From contig JAFXAU010000012.1 of NCBI GenBank assembly GCA_017516865.1, positions 31,689 to 95,688 of the forward strand: DNA of 64,000 nucleotides, read 5' to 3'. The notes under the pieces are model-generated. The model had not been told where the DNA came from. It did no database searches and was given only the letters and a program-made list of their open reading frames with translations. The translations under genes and the position numbers were made by a program. Positions 7,249 to 16,317 of this stretch are shown piece after piece (the stretch's first letter is position 1; the number at the start of each line of letters is the position of its first letter). The stretch is from Bacteroidales bacterium. GTDB taxonomy: Bacteria > Bacteroidota > Bacteroidia > Bacteroidales > UBA1715.

Positions 7249-8580
7249 ATGAAAAAATATATCCTTCTATTGATAGTTTGTTTTACAACATTGAGCGTCA
7301 ATGCTCAGTATAACGGCTATTCTCTCTCTACGGTGGGAATACGTGTGTACGATGCGAGCGCGTCGGTGCTGTCGGAAATAAATAAGATTCCCGACATAGA
7401 AAAACGGTTGGTTCAACTTGGCGAGGACATTTCGCAGTCTGATTTCGACAATATCTGTTCTAAATTCAAGTGGATGAAGAAATTAAGCATTGAAAACACT
7501 CATGGGCAGATTGCTGATTTGTCGTCGGTGAAGAAGTTGAAGGATTTACATTTTTTCCAGATTAAAAACGGTTCTGCCAACGATGCGGTTTCGCTTGCTC
7601 CGCTTGCCGAAGTTGATTCTCTGAAGGAATTAGTCGTTTTTGCTACGTTAATTACCGAATATGAAGGATTGTCGCAACTAACGGCTTTGGAAAGTGTTTC
7701 GTTCGAAAAATCACCGTTGGCATCGCTGGATTTTCTTTCGGAAATGAAGCAGTTGAAACGACTGAATCTGTCTGGCTCGAATCACACATTCGCCAACTAC
7801 GAAGCTTTGGCGAAATTAAATAAAATATCTTCGCTCGATGTATCGTACAACCCCCAGGCGACCGACTACAACATGGACGTGTTTTCCGACGTGACGACGC
7901 TGACCGTGGTTAATGTCTCGGAATGCGACCATCTTAAGTCGCTGTCGTTCTTGTACAGCAGTACGTCACGTTTACAGGAATTTTATGCTGTCGGCTGTGA
8001 TTCTATCTCAAATTATGACATGTTGATTCGTGCCACGAAATTGAAGAAGGTTGATTTGTCGCATAGCGCTACGAAAAATGTCGCTTTTCTAAAAAATAAG
8101 GCGAATATTCGAGAATTGAATATTTCCGACACGAAAGTCTCGTCGATTGCGGAACTTCAGCCAAGTGTGAATATCGAGAAATTGGATTTGTCATATACCG
8201 ACGTGGAGGATTTGTCGGTGTTGTCAGAAATGTCGAAGTTGAAGCGGTTGAATTTGTCACATAGCAAGGTGACCGACGTTTCACCGCTTGCAGGATGCGT
8301 GTCGTTAGTGGATTTTGACTGCTCGAATACGCAGATTGCCAAACTCGATGGAATGGAAACCTGCGTGAACCTTTCCCGAATCAATGTCGCTAATACGCCG
8401 TTGGAAAGTTTGCGGCCGTTTTATTCTGCAAAGAAAGTAAAGGAAATTATTGTTGACGAAGATATGTCGCAGGTTCATCTTGATGCGTTAAAACGTCGTT
8501 CACCGTTGATTATCGTGAACTATGCGAAACAAAAAACGCAAGAGACAGAAACCGAAGTCGAAACGCAAACACAGGAATGA
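7249..8580 (+). CDS. Exported leucine-rich-repeat protein
   Basis: A 443-residue secreted LRR protein. The start at 7249 gives a textbook signal peptide (MKKYILLLIVCFTTLSVNAQ); the frame is open further upstream from a TTG at 7204. From about residue 75 to 425 it has ten or more repeats of about 22 residues with the SDS22/internalin-like pattern LxxLxLSxTxVxDLSxL, for example IEKLDLSYTDVEDLSVL and LKRLNLSHSKVTDVSPL. The tail is low-complexity (Thr, Glu and Gln rich). Such proteins usually mediate protein binding in the periplasm or at the surface. Its stop codon overlaps the start of mnmD, although the two functions are unrelated. Confidence 0.82.
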   Translation: MKKYILLLIVCFTTLSVNAQYNGYSLSTVGIRVYDASASVLSEINKIPDIEKRLVQLGEDISQSDFDNICSKFKWMKKLSIENTHGQIADLSSVKKLKDLHFFQIKNGSANDAVSLAPLAEVDSLKELVVFATLITEYEGLSQLTALESVSFEKSPLASLDFLSEMKQLKRLNLSGSNHTFANYEALAKLNKISSLDVSYNPQATDYNMDVFSDVTTLTVVNVSECDHLKSLSFLYSSTSRLQEFYAVGCDSISNYDMLIRATKLKKVDLSHSATKNVAFLKNKANIRELNISDTKVSSIAELQPSVNIEKLDLSYTDVEDLSVLSEMSKLKRLNLSHSKVTDVSPLAGCVSLVDFDCSNTQIAKLDGMETCVNLSRINVANTPLESLRPFYSAKKVKEIIVDEDMSQVHLDALKRRSPLIIVNYAKQKTQETETEVETQTQE

Positions 8581-9242
8581 TGTCGCACGTTATTCAACAA
8601 ACACTTGACGGTTCACATACCATATACATTCCAGAACTCGACGAACATTATCATTCTACGAACGGGGCGGTTCAAGAGGCACAGCATATTTATATTTCGA
8701 AGGCATATAATTTTTCAACGGTGCAAAATCCTGTCGTATTCGAGGTTGGTTTTGGAACAGGGTTGAATGCGTTGCTGACTGCATTGGAAGCAGTGCGGAC
8801 CAGACGAAAAACTTTGTATGTTGCAATAGAAAAATATCCAGTTTCGCAGGAAGAATGGTCGGTTTTGAATTATCCGCATATTATAGGCGAAAATTCCGTT
8901 TCGCTGTTTTCAGCATTACATTTGGCGGAGTGGGATAGAGTCGTTGAGGTTTCGCCGTATTTCAGTTTAAAGAAAATTCATGCCAACATAACAGACTTTC
9001 CAGAAATACCAATGACCGATGTCATTTATTTTGACGCATTTGCTCCGAACAAACAGGCTTCGATGTGGTCAACAGAAATTTTTAATTTTTTGTTTGAACA
9101 TACCAGTCCCAACGGTGTGCTGACAACGTATTGTGCCAAAGGCGATGTCCGTAGAATGTTGCAGTCGGTCGGCTATGCCGTAGAACGCACCGACGGCCCT
9201 CCCGGTAAACGGGAAATGCTACGGGGGGTGAAAAATAAATGA
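8577..9242 (+). CDS. mnmD: tRNA 5-methylaminomethyl-2-thiouridine(34) methyltransferase MnmD
   Basis: A 221-residue stand-alone MnmD (DUF752), the SAM-dependent enzyme that performs the last methylation of mnm5s2U at wobble position 34 of tRNAs. In Enterobacteria it is fused to MnmC1; here the oxidase half is absent, as usual in Bacteroidota. The SAM site VFEVGFGTGLNALLT lies near residues 54-68. The active-site stretch YFDAFAPNKQASMW is near 153-166, and the family-typical end TYCAKGDVRRMLQSVGY then DGPPGKREMLRG follows. ATG 8577 overlaps the LRR gene stop; ATG 8580 is an alternative. MnmA, which makes the 2-thio group on the same base, is encoded at 31628. Confidence 0.92.
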   Translation: MMSHVIQQTLDGSHTIYIPELDEHYHSTNGAVQEAQHIYISKAYNFSTVQNPVVFEVGFGTGLNALLTALEAVRTRRKTLYVAIEKYPVSQEEWSVLNYPHIIGENSVSLFSALHLAEWDRVVEVSPYFSLKKIHANITDFPEIPMTDVIYFDAFAPNKQASMWSTEIFNFLFEHTSPNGVLTTYCAKGDVRRMLQSVGYAVERTDGPPGKREMLRGVKNK

Positions 9243-9283
9243 TTATTAATGCATAATGCACAATGGAGTTTGTGGTGGTTTTT

Positions 9284-9346
9284 AATTGTGCATTGTGAAT
9301 TGTGCATTGTGCATTGTCAATTGTGCATTGTCAATTGTACATTATT
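9284..9346. repeat. Tandem 14-base repeat AATTGTGCATTGTG/C, four copies
   Basis: Copies lie at 9284-9297, 9298-9311, 9319-9332 and (degenerate) 9333-9346, with an extra half unit CATTGTC at 9312-9318. The preceding 9248-9264 (AATGCATAATGCACAAT) is an inverted relative of the unit, so the block can fold on itself. The array separates two convergent genes and overlaps the stop codon of the minus-strand sugar transferase gene. Confidence 0.85.
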
Positions 9347-10769
9347 ACACTCCTTCTCCCGAAATCACGGTTCTGATAGTGTAAAACAAGATTTTTATGT
9401 CAAGGTAAATTGACATGTTTTCAATGTACAAAATATCGTATTTAAGACGTTTCGCCATTTCTTCGGGACTTTGAGCATATCCGTATTTGACTTGTCCCAA
9501 CGAGGTTATGCCTGGCTTAACTTTCTGAAGATGAATGTAATGCGGGGCGATTTTTACAATCTGTTTTATGAAATACTCGCGTTCGGGACGTGGACCGACA
9601 AGCGACATGTCGCCTTTGAGTACGTTGTAGAATTGAGGAATCTCGTCGAGTCTGTATTTGCGCATGGTGTGTCCCCACGGCGTAATTCTGCTGTCGTTTT
9701 CCGACGAAAGTTGAGGTCCTGTGACTTCGGAGTCGGTGTACATCGACCTGAATTTATATATGTTGAACGGCACTCCGAATTGTCCGATACGTTCTTGTTT
9801 GTAGAAAATTGGACCTTTCGAGGAACGTTTCACCATTATGGCTGTAAATAAATATAACGGGAACCCGAGAACCAAAACGAGAATAGAAATAATGATGTCG
9901 AACGCACGTTTCATTTTTTCCTCCCAAATCGGCATCACATTTTGCGAGATGACAATGAGTGGTTCGTCGTGTATGGAGTTGAACGTCACACGTCCTGTAA
10001 TAATATCGCAGTTGTCGGGAATTGCTTTTATGACGGCTTTAGTTCCTTGTAGACAAGTGAGAATTTTCTCAATATAGGCGTGTTCCTTTGTTTCGATGGC
10101 TATGATGATTTCTTCAATGTGCCGACCTTTCAAAAGTTGTTTTACGTTTTCAATATTGCCCAAATGCGGAATGTATTTTGCCATTTGATATTGCTGCTGT
10201 TCAATAACATTGACAAAACCGACGAATTTGTTTCCAGACGATTTTTTTGCCGAAACAAGACGGTTGTACAATTGCTCCGCTTTTTCGTTGCTTCCCACCA
10301 GTACCGTGTTGAAACCAATTTCTCTGTTTCTAATTTTTTTCGTCGTACGAGTTGTTATGATGAAACGCGGAATGTACGTCACAATGAAATGAAGGCAGAC
10401 CAACAGAATATACGATTCGTAGTAAGCCTCGTACGAAGGCACATTGTCGTCGAGAATGATTGCAAATAACAATATGAATGAGCCAACCAACGTGATGAAA
10501 AATGTGTTTATAAGCTCTTTCAACCGTGACTTTCGGTAGACGTTTTTGTAGTAGCCGCTTAAATAGTAAAGCAACAGCCACATAAGCGGAATAAAACATA
10601 GTCCGTAAACGTAGTGCTCGTCGGTTAGAATGAGAGCCCGTTGTTCGGGGTATTCCAGATAGTAGGCGTCGATGTATTCATTTCTCAAAAAGAAAAACAA
10701 CGTCCATACGATTATCGCCGAGACGTAATCGCAGATGATGTATAATAATGTTTGTCTTTTCTTATTCAT
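9345..10769 (-). CDS. Undecaprenyl-phosphate sugar-1-phosphate transferase (WbaP/WcaJ type)
   Basis: A 474-residue polyprenyl glycosylphosphotransferase that would start surface polysaccharide synthesis by loading a sugar phosphate onto undecaprenyl phosphate at the inner membrane. Four N-terminal membrane helices (about residues 8-125) precede a Rossmann-like CoA-binding-type domain (about 135-265). A further hydrophobic hairpin then leads into the catalytic bacterial sugar transferase domain with KRAFDIIIS, GPIFYKQERIG, FNIYKFRSMY and GPRPERE. The ATG at 10769 (MNKKRQTLL) is preferred over one six codons upstream because a -7 box lies at 10785-10792. The specific sugar cannot be read. Confidence 0.9.
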   Translation of the reverse strand: MNKKRQTLLYIICDYVSAIIVWTLFFFLRNEYIDAYYLEYPEQRALILTDEHYVYGLCFIPLMWLLLYYLSGYYKNVYRKSRLKELINTFFITLVGSFILLFAIILDDNVPSYEAYYESYILLVCLHFIVTYIPRFIITTRTTKKIRNREIGFNTVLVGSNEKAEQLYNRLVSAKKSSGNKFVGFVNVIEQQQYQMAKYIPHLGNIENVKQLLKGRHIEEIIIAIETKEHAYIEKILTCLQGTKAVIKAIPDNCDIITGRVTFNSIHDEPLIVISQNVMPIWEEKMKRAFDIIISILVLVLGFPLYLFTAIMVKRSSKGPIFYKQERIGQFGVPFNIYKFRSMYTDSEVTGPQLSSENDSRITPWGHTMRKYRLDEIPQFYNVLKGDMSLVGPRPEREYFIKQIVKIAPHYIHLQKVKPGITSLGQVKYGYAQSPEEMAKRLKYDILYIENMSIYLDIKILFYTIRTVISGEGV

Positions 10770-10784
10770 ATATAAACACAAATA

Positions 10785-10792
10785 CAAATGTA
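10785..10792 (-). promoter_or_regulatory. -7 box (TACATTTG, minus strand) for the sugar transferase gene
   Basis: The plus-strand CAAATGTA reads TACATTTG on the minus strand, an exact TAnnTTTG match about 16 bases before the ATG at 10769. No clear -33 TTTG is present. It supports the shorter start. Confidence 0.5.
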
Positions 10793-10814
10793 ACGCAATT
10801 TTGGAAATATTAGT

Positions 10815-11810
10815 TTACGAAGTGCAATTTTGACACATACTTATTTTTTCTCTTTCGGTATGAACGAGTTTTCTGAAATTTGTGTACGGCTTTGAAAACC
10901 AGATTTCTGCGAGTGATTTTTCCTGAATGTTTCCGTACGAAAATGTGTGATTTTTATCGAAACAGCATGGCAATACGTTCCCGTTCCAAGCTATTATGCA
11001 GGAACTCCACATTTTCCAACATTTGTTTTTTAGTTTGTTTTTTATCGTCAGTTTGCCGTTTTCGTGTGTGTAGCGGCTGTTTTTTTGTGACGGAAGCATT
11101 TCAATGTTTTGTTCGTCATAGAATTGAGCGGTTTTGAACTGAATTATGTCGGCACCGAATTCTTTTCCAATTTGTCGGATTTCGTTTTTGTGATTTTCGG
11201 TGTGTTTAAAAAGCAGACATTGCAGTTCCACGAGCGGCAGATGCGTTTTATTCTGGATTTTAGCTTGTTGAATCGCCTTCATTCCGTCGAGTACTTTCTG
11301 AAAGGTGCCGTTTCGGCGGTATGTTTCGTATGATTTTTGGTCGTAGCCGTCCAAAGAAATTATAAGTTTCGTGAGTCCCGATTTCACAATTTCATCGGCA
11401 TTTTTTTCGGTGATGAAATGTGCGTTTGTCGAGATTGACGTGAGAATTCGGGCGTTGCTTGCCGTTTTAATTATGGAAATCATTTGTTCGTTGACGAACG
11501 GTTCTCCTTGAAAATAAAGATTTGCGAAAAAGACGGTCTTTTCTATTTGAGGCATCAATTTCTGACAGAGTTCCACCGTGATTTTTCCTTTTCCTACGGT
11601 ACTTGTCAGGTTTCCTGTTGGACATTCAGGACAGCGGAGGTTGCAAATATTAGTCGGCTCAATGCTGACAAATGCTGGTAAGCCTGTGAATCTGTGAATT
11701 TTAAAACAATGGGATAAGATAAATGTGAATGTCAGTTTACAAAAATTCCATAGTCTTGTAAACGACAAACTTTTAAGTATTTGCCCTAATAATATGCAAT
11801 AAAATTTCAT
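10815..11810 (-). CDS. Radical SAM/SPASM domain protein
   Basis: A 331-residue radical SAM protein. The cluster motif CNLRCPEC (CX3CX2C) follows a hydrophobic N-terminal 40 residues. The SAM-binding region includes YFQGEPFVNE in place of the usual GGEP. The C-terminal third has SPASM-type cysteines (CWKMWSSCIIAWNGNVLPCC, then CQNC) for one or two auxiliary iron-sulfur clusters. SPASM proteins modify peptides, cofactors or carbohydrates; the substrate is unknown. It lies just upstream of the sugar transferase on the same strand, so a role in surface glycan or peptide modification is plausible but unproven. ATG 11810 is chosen because a -7 box sits at 11825-11832 inside the longer frame. Confidence 0.83.
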   Translation of the reverse strand: MKFYCILLGQILKSLSFTRLWNFCKLTFTFILSHCFKIHRFTGLPAFVSIEPTNICNLRCPECPTGNLTSTVGKGKITVELCQKLMPQIEKTVFFANLYFQGEPFVNEQMISIIKTASNARILTSISTNAHFITEKNADEIVKSGLTKLIISLDGYDQKSYETYRRNGTFQKVLDGMKAIQQAKIQNKTHLPLVELQCLLFKHTENHKNEIRQIGKEFGADIIQFKTAQFYDEQNIEMLPSQKNSRYTHENGKLTIKNKLKNKCWKMWSSCIIAWNGNVLPCCFDKNHTFSYGNIQEKSLAEIWFSKPYTNFRKLVHTEREKISMCQNCTS

Positions 11811-11824
11811 AATTCTGTACGAGG

Positions 11825-11832
11825 CAAAGATA
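11825..11832 (-). promoter_or_regulatory. -7 box (TATCTTTG, minus strand) for the radical SAM gene
   Basis: Plus-strand CAAAGATA is TATCTTTG on the minus strand, an exact -7 consensus. It lies between the two candidate start codons (11837 and 11810) and therefore favours the downstream one. Confidence 0.55.
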
Positions 11833-11967
11833 CACATTTTCTAAAATACGTCTGTGTGTTTTAGGGAACAGATGGAAAAAGGATTCTTGTCTGATATAGA
11901 ACCCCGAGAATATTTGTTGAAATTTCAAAACAACTGAAAACAATGGTGGAAGTTATCTGATTTTTAG

Positions 11968-11975
11968 TATTTTTG
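11968..11975 (+). promoter_or_regulatory. -7 box (TATTTTTG) for the lipoprotein/DUF5723 operon
   Basis: An exact TAnnTTTG match 25 bases before the ATG at 12001. No -33 TTTG is seen at 18-19 bases. Confidence 0.5.
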
Positions 11976-12000
11976 CTAAATGAAGGTAAATTTATAGTAC

Positions 12001-14289
12001 ATGAATCGTTTTCTACGAATAATAGCAATAGGTGTCTTGGCTGTATGGGCGTTTGCTTCGTGCATGAAAGACAATTTTGAGCTTAAAGAAAAGTTCTCGA
12101 AGGATATTGAGTGGAATCCGTCGCTTGCGTTGCCGATTGCCGAGGCAGACATGACGTTGGCGAATTTGGCGAAGGAACGTCAGGATACGCTTGAACATAT
12201 TAGTGAAAAAACTCTCGGTTACGGAACAAACGACGACGACAAAGTCATCCAGTTCCGCTATGTGATTGATACGGCTCGTACGGTTGATGTGATGCATCTA
12301 CCAACACTTAAGCCATATACCAGAACTGTGAAACTTAAGCCTGTTGAAATATCAGATGTTTCATTCCCGATTGGCTATGTGACAATTGATGAGGTAATAA
12401 AAGATAATTTCTCGACTTCAGACTATCAGGACTATGTAGATGAGGTTGCTGCTCATCCTGGCGCTGTAAATATGGGTGGAAAAACAGCAGTGCGAGAACA
12501 TTATTATCCTATAGGAGAACTTCCTGCAGATCTTAAAAGTGTAGCAGAAGATTATTTTGGGCAGGAAATAAATGTGAGAGATGTGTTTGAATATATCATA
12601 TTAAAGTCGGGCAAAATAACAATGACGACATTAAATAATAGTGATTTGGCTTTTTATTGCGATCTTGTTATAAGTTCTAAAGATAAAACAACGGGTGACT
12701 TGGTCGATTTTGCTGTATTCAATTATAAATCGGGTTCGCCAGGATGGATACCTAAAAATTATTCGCCAGGAGTTAAGTCAGTTGAGGTTGATTCAGGAGC
12801 ATACTTAAATAGTGAATTTTATTTCAGTTTTAGAGACTTGCGTATAGCACAAGCCGATAATGCTATCGTAGTAAATAGTTTGGATTCATATGGAATATTG
12901 CTTAACCTTGAAATGAAGAATATGGTTGCTTCGGCTGGTAAGGCACAAGTACCGCTCCAAGAATTGCAGGATACCATTCGAGAGTGGATTACTGTTCATG
13001 ACGAAGATGCCCAATCAAGACAATTGTACAATGTTTTGATAGATCAGGGTTCATTTCACTATGAGATTACATCTACAATAAAAATTGCGACGGAATTAAC
13101 CGCTGAATTCCCTACAGTGGATTCTGCTGGGATTACTCCTATGCGTAAGTCTGCGGCAATGACGAATGAACATCCGACGTATTCTAATGATTGGAATATG
13201 GCTGGTTGTAATATTGATTTAACGGCCAATCCGGAGCAACCATATAATTCACTGCCTGTTACGGTAGATTATAAGGTACATACAACTGGAGGTATGCTGG
13301 AATTTAATGCCAACACGGATTCCATTTATATTGAAGTCACTAATACGGATAGCCTCTTTTTCGCTTATCTTGAAGGAAATTTACGTCAGTTCGACCAAGA
13401 TATTTTCAGCGAAACTCTTGATTTTGACTTGAAAGATTATCTTGGCGAGTTTATGAGCGTTGAATCGTTGGTATTGTACGACCCTAAAGTAAACATTACA
13501 TACGACAACCCGGTGGGAATAGCGGGTGATTTGGAATTAAATCTTGTCGGGAAAGACGACAAAGGTAATTCGGTAGATTTGTTTGGCGGTCATCAGAATA
13601 AATGGCGGGTTGTTCGGCCGTCGTGCGACTCTGCAAGACAAGGTTTGGCGGCTTCTTCGGGAATCTACATCAATAAATCAACTTCGAATATCGTAGACTT
13701 TGTGAAAATGATGCCGAAGAAAATTGATTATTCGGGTATATTCCACGTAAATTCCGACTTCCCGAACGAAAGTTCTATTTTGAATTGCGTCTCTAACAAA
13801 GGGAAGGCGAAATTGGGCGTTTCAATTGAACTGCCATTGAACCTTTCGGCAAAGAATTTCGTGTTGCAGAAAGATGTAGATTTGGATATGTCGCAGTTGG
13901 GTGACTTATCAATGGTGGAAAAAGTTCGTCTGTATATTAATACCGAACACCAATTGCCAGTAAATTCAACTTTGACGATTTCGCTCATGGATACGACAAA
14001 AGCGGGACCGAATCAACTCCTTGGAACTCTCGATATTGTTGTTCTTGAGGCGGCACAAACAGAAAACGGAAAAGTCCCTCGGAACGTTAAGAAAAATACG
14101 GTGGAAGAAGTTACGCTGGATTATAATGATCCAATGCTTGAAAAATTCTTGCAGGCGAACAAACTTCGCTTCGAGGTGTTCCTCGAAACTGCCAATGGTG
14201 GTACTACGCCAGTAATATTTTATTCGTACTACGGTTTGAACATCAGTGTAGCCGCAGATTGTAAATTTATTTATTCAGGTAGATTATGA
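12001..14289 (+). CDS. Large lipoprotein of unknown function, mosaic composition
   Basis: A 762-residue lipoprotein: the signal peptide ends in a lipobox with Cys21 (WAFASC). I recognise no named domain. The chain looks beta-rich, with a C-terminal third containing long strands, in keeping with an outer-membrane-anchored surface protein. The DNA of the first 300 bases and of the last 900 has the local moderate GC, whereas about 12300-13370 is clearly more AT-rich, suggesting replacement of the central segment. Its stop overlaps the ATG of the DUF5723 gene in an ATGA junction, so the two are translationally coupled. A -7 box precedes the gene. Confidence 0.75.
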   Translation: MNRFLRIIAIGVLAVWAFASCMKDNFELKEKFSKDIEWNPSLALPIAEADMTLANLAKERQDTLEHISEKTLGYGTNDDDKVIQFRYVIDTARTVDVMHLPTLKPYTRTVKLKPVEISDVSFPIGYVTIDEVIKDNFSTSDYQDYVDEVAAHPGAVNMGGKTAVREHYYPIGELPADLKSVAEDYFGQEINVRDVFEYIILKSGKITMTTLNNSDLAFYCDLVISSKDKTTGDLVDFAVFNYKSGSPGWIPKNYSPGVKSVEVDSGAYLNSEFYFSFRDLRIAQADNAIVVNSLDSYGILLNLEMKNMVASAGKAQVPLQELQDTIREWITVHDEDAQSRQLYNVLIDQGSFHYEITSTIKIATELTAEFPTVDSAGITPMRKSAAMTNEHPTYSNDWNMAGCNIDLTANPEQPYNSLPVTVDYKVHTTGGMLEFNANTDSIYIEVTNTDSLFFAYLEGNLRQFDQDIFSETLDFDLKDYLGEFMSVESLVLYDPKVNITYDNPVGIAGDLELNLVGKDDKGNSVDLFGGHQNKWRVVRPSCDSARQGLAASSGIYINKSTSNIVDFVKMMPKKIDYSGIFHVNSDFPNESSILNCVSNKGKAKLGVSIELPLNLSAKNFVLQKDVDLDMSQLGDLSMVEKVRLYINTEHQLPVNSTLTISLMDTTKAGPNQLLGTLDIVVLEAAQTENGKVPRNVKKNTVEEVTLDYNDPMLEKFLQANKLRFEVFLETANGGTTPVIFYSYYGLNISVAADCKFIYSGRL

Positions 14290-15794
14290 AAAAACATTTA
14301 TTCGTATACATCTTTTCTTGTCTGCTTGCGTTACAGGTGTCTGCCCAATACGACAACACTATGTATTTTATGGACAGATTGCCGCAGTCTTCGAGAATCA
14401 ATCCTGCGCAGACTCCAGATTGTAAATTTTATATGGGTGGTTTGCTGACACCGTTGTTCGGACAGTTGCCCCCATCACTCATGTTGGCTGTCAATACTCC
14501 GATAGATTATAACGATGTGATTTTTCATGGCACGGGAGAATATTCCGATTCGTTGATTACGCCGTTGCATCCAAATGCAAATATTGACGATTTCTTGAAA
14601 AAATTGCGCAAAGTGAATTATCTATCTACAGATTTGCAGCTTGATTTGCTGAACATTGGCTTTAGGGCAGGGGAGAAGAATTTCTTTACGTTCGACGTGT
14701 CAGAAAAGTTCTTCTTTAATTTTGGTTTACCTGGCGATTTGTTTGCGTTGGCGGCAAAAGGAAACGATGCTGTCCGCAATGCCGATTTCACTGGCTTGGG
14801 CGTGAATACTACATATTATCATCAAATAGCATTGGGGTACAAACGTCAGTTTACAAAGTCGTTTGCGGCTGGTTTGAGGGCTAAGATGCTTATTGGTGTT
14901 GCAAACGTCAGCATGGGTTCGTCAAAAATTACATTAAAGACCAGCGATAGAACAAACGATATCCATTTGTACACCGAATATGAAGTAAATACCAACCTTC
15001 CGCTCGAAGTGACATTGGACGAGAATGGATATGTGAGCGACATTGCTTTTCAGGAATTCAGTAAAGATTCAATAGCCGATATTATTAAAAACTACGGCTT
15101 TATGACGGGAAGTTACGGCTTCGCTACAGATTTTGGCTTCTCGTGGGATGTAACCAAAGCTTTGACGTGTTATTTCAGTGCCGAAGACATAGGATTTATA
15201 AATTGGATGAAAGATGGTTCACAGTTTGCCATTTACGATGAGGATTCTTTGAGTTTCGAGGGTATGAAAATCCACGATTTGGAGGTTCAGAATTTTAGTT
15301 TCGACATGGATTCAATTGTCGACAATTTTAAGGAAATTCAATATAAGGAACAGCAGTTTAAGACGTGGATGCCGGCTAAGTTGTATTTTGGCGCACGTTA
15401 TAAAGTTGCCAATAGAATTTCATTGGGAGCGTTGGCGCGTGCCGACATTTTCCCTCACAAAATCCGTCCAGGATTGACGTTGTCGGCAAACTTCAAGCCA
15501 TTTAAATTTACAGCGGCAACAATAAGTTATTCTATAGTTAATAATAAATACAATAATCTTGGATTGGGATTCACCGTTCATCCTGGACCAGTACAATGGT
15601 ATTTTGTGTCCGACAATATTTTAGGAGCTGCACTGTTCCCTGCCGACACTCGTTCGGTAAGCATACGAATGGGATGTAACTTCGTTCTCGGTGTTGCTAA
15701 GAAAGATAATAAACGTAAGGATAGATCGGCTCCGTTGATGAAACGCTCTAACTCGCGTGGTTACAAAGGTTCGGTTCTTCCGTATAGTAGATAA
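14286..15794 (+). CDS. DUF5723 family probable outer-membrane protein
   Basis: A 502-residue exported protein with a signal peptide (MKKHLFVYIFSCLLALQVSAQ). It is followed by the DUF5723 signature MDRLPQSSRINPAQ near residues 29-42. Many alternating hydrophobic strands and aromatic-rich segments suggest a beta barrel of the type seen in PorV/FadL-like families. The C-terminal end is basic and low-complexity (KKDNKRKDRSAPLMKRS). The function of DUF5723 is not known. Coupling to the upstream lipoprotein suggests a barrel-lipoprotein pair, and a small barrel gene follows 17 bases later. Confidence 0.82.
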   Translation: MKKHLFVYIFSCLLALQVSAQYDNTMYFMDRLPQSSRINPAQTPDCKFYMGGLLTPLFGQLPPSLMLAVNTPIDYNDVIFHGTGEYSDSLITPLHPNANIDDFLKKLRKVNYLSTDLQLDLLNIGFRAGEKNFFTFDVSEKFFFNFGLPGDLFALAAKGNDAVRNADFTGLGVNTTYYHQIALGYKRQFTKSFAAGLRAKMLIGVANVSMGSSKITLKTSDRTNDIHLYTEYEVNTNLPLEVTLDENGYVSDIAFQEFSKDSIADIIKNYGFMTGSYGFATDFGFSWDVTKALTCYFSAEDIGFINWMKDGSQFAIYDEDSLSFEGMKIHDLEVQNFSFDMDSIVDNFKEIQYKEQQFKTWMPAKLYFGARYKVANRISLGALARADIFPHKIRPGLTLSANFKPFKFTAATISYSIVNNKYNNLGLGFTVHPGPVQWYFVSDNILGAALFPADTRSVSIRMGCNFVLGVAKKDNKRKDRSAPLMKRSNSRGYKGSVLPYSR

Positions 15795-15811
15795 TTGATA
15801 AAACAAATGAT

Positions 15812-16309
15812 ATGAAAAAATATTTTTTGATACTTGTCCTATTTAGTTTATGTTCAATGGGTACGATGGCACAGCATAGAGCCATTGGTCTGCGTGCGTC
15901 GAGTGCGTACGAATGTTCGTATCAGTTGGATGCCGGAATTGTGAATTTCTGGGAATTTGACTGTGGCTTGATGTATTTGGGCGGAGGTCTTCAGGGTACG
16001 GCTATATATAACTGGATAATTGCTTCGCCAGAATGGACAACCGAAGGAGACTGGAATTTCTACATGGGACTTGGTGCCGGTCTGGGCATGACGTGGGGTG
16101 AACATTTTCATCACCGAAACGAAGTCTTGGGAGGGCATCTCGGCTTGGCGTGTATGGCAGGTTTGGAATATAATTTTTGGTTCCCGTTGCAGTTGTCAAT
16201 AGACGTTCGTCCAGTTTTTGGTCCATATTTTGGCGACGGCGTGCTGCTTAATCACCATGTTTTTTATTCGTCATTGTGGCCGAGCGTAGGCGTACGCTAT
16301 AGATTCTAA
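15812..16309 (+). CDS. Small outer-membrane beta-barrel protein
   Basis: A 165-residue exported protein with a signal peptide ending MGTMAQ. Alternating aromatic and glycine residues (GLQGTAIYNW, FYMGLGAGLGMTWG) and a terminal strand ending VGVRYRF (a final aromatic residue, as BAM substrates require) indicate an eight-stranded-type barrel. It follows the DUF5723 gene closely and probably belongs to the same transcript. No specific function is known. Confidence 0.75.
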   Translation: MKKYFLILVLFSLCSMGTMAQHRAIGLRASSAYECSYQLDAGIVNFWEFDCGLMYLGGGLQGTAIYNWIIASPEWTTEGDWNFYMGLGAGLGMTWGEHFHHRNEVLGGHLGLACMAGLEYNFWFPLQLSIDVRPVFGPYFGDGVLLNHHVFYSSLWPSVGVRYRF

Positions 16310-16317
16310 ATCATAGT

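Noticed and set aside
9284..9346. CRISPR array
   Set aside because: The 14-base units are contiguous, have no unique spacers and no cas genes are present; this is a simple tandem repeat.
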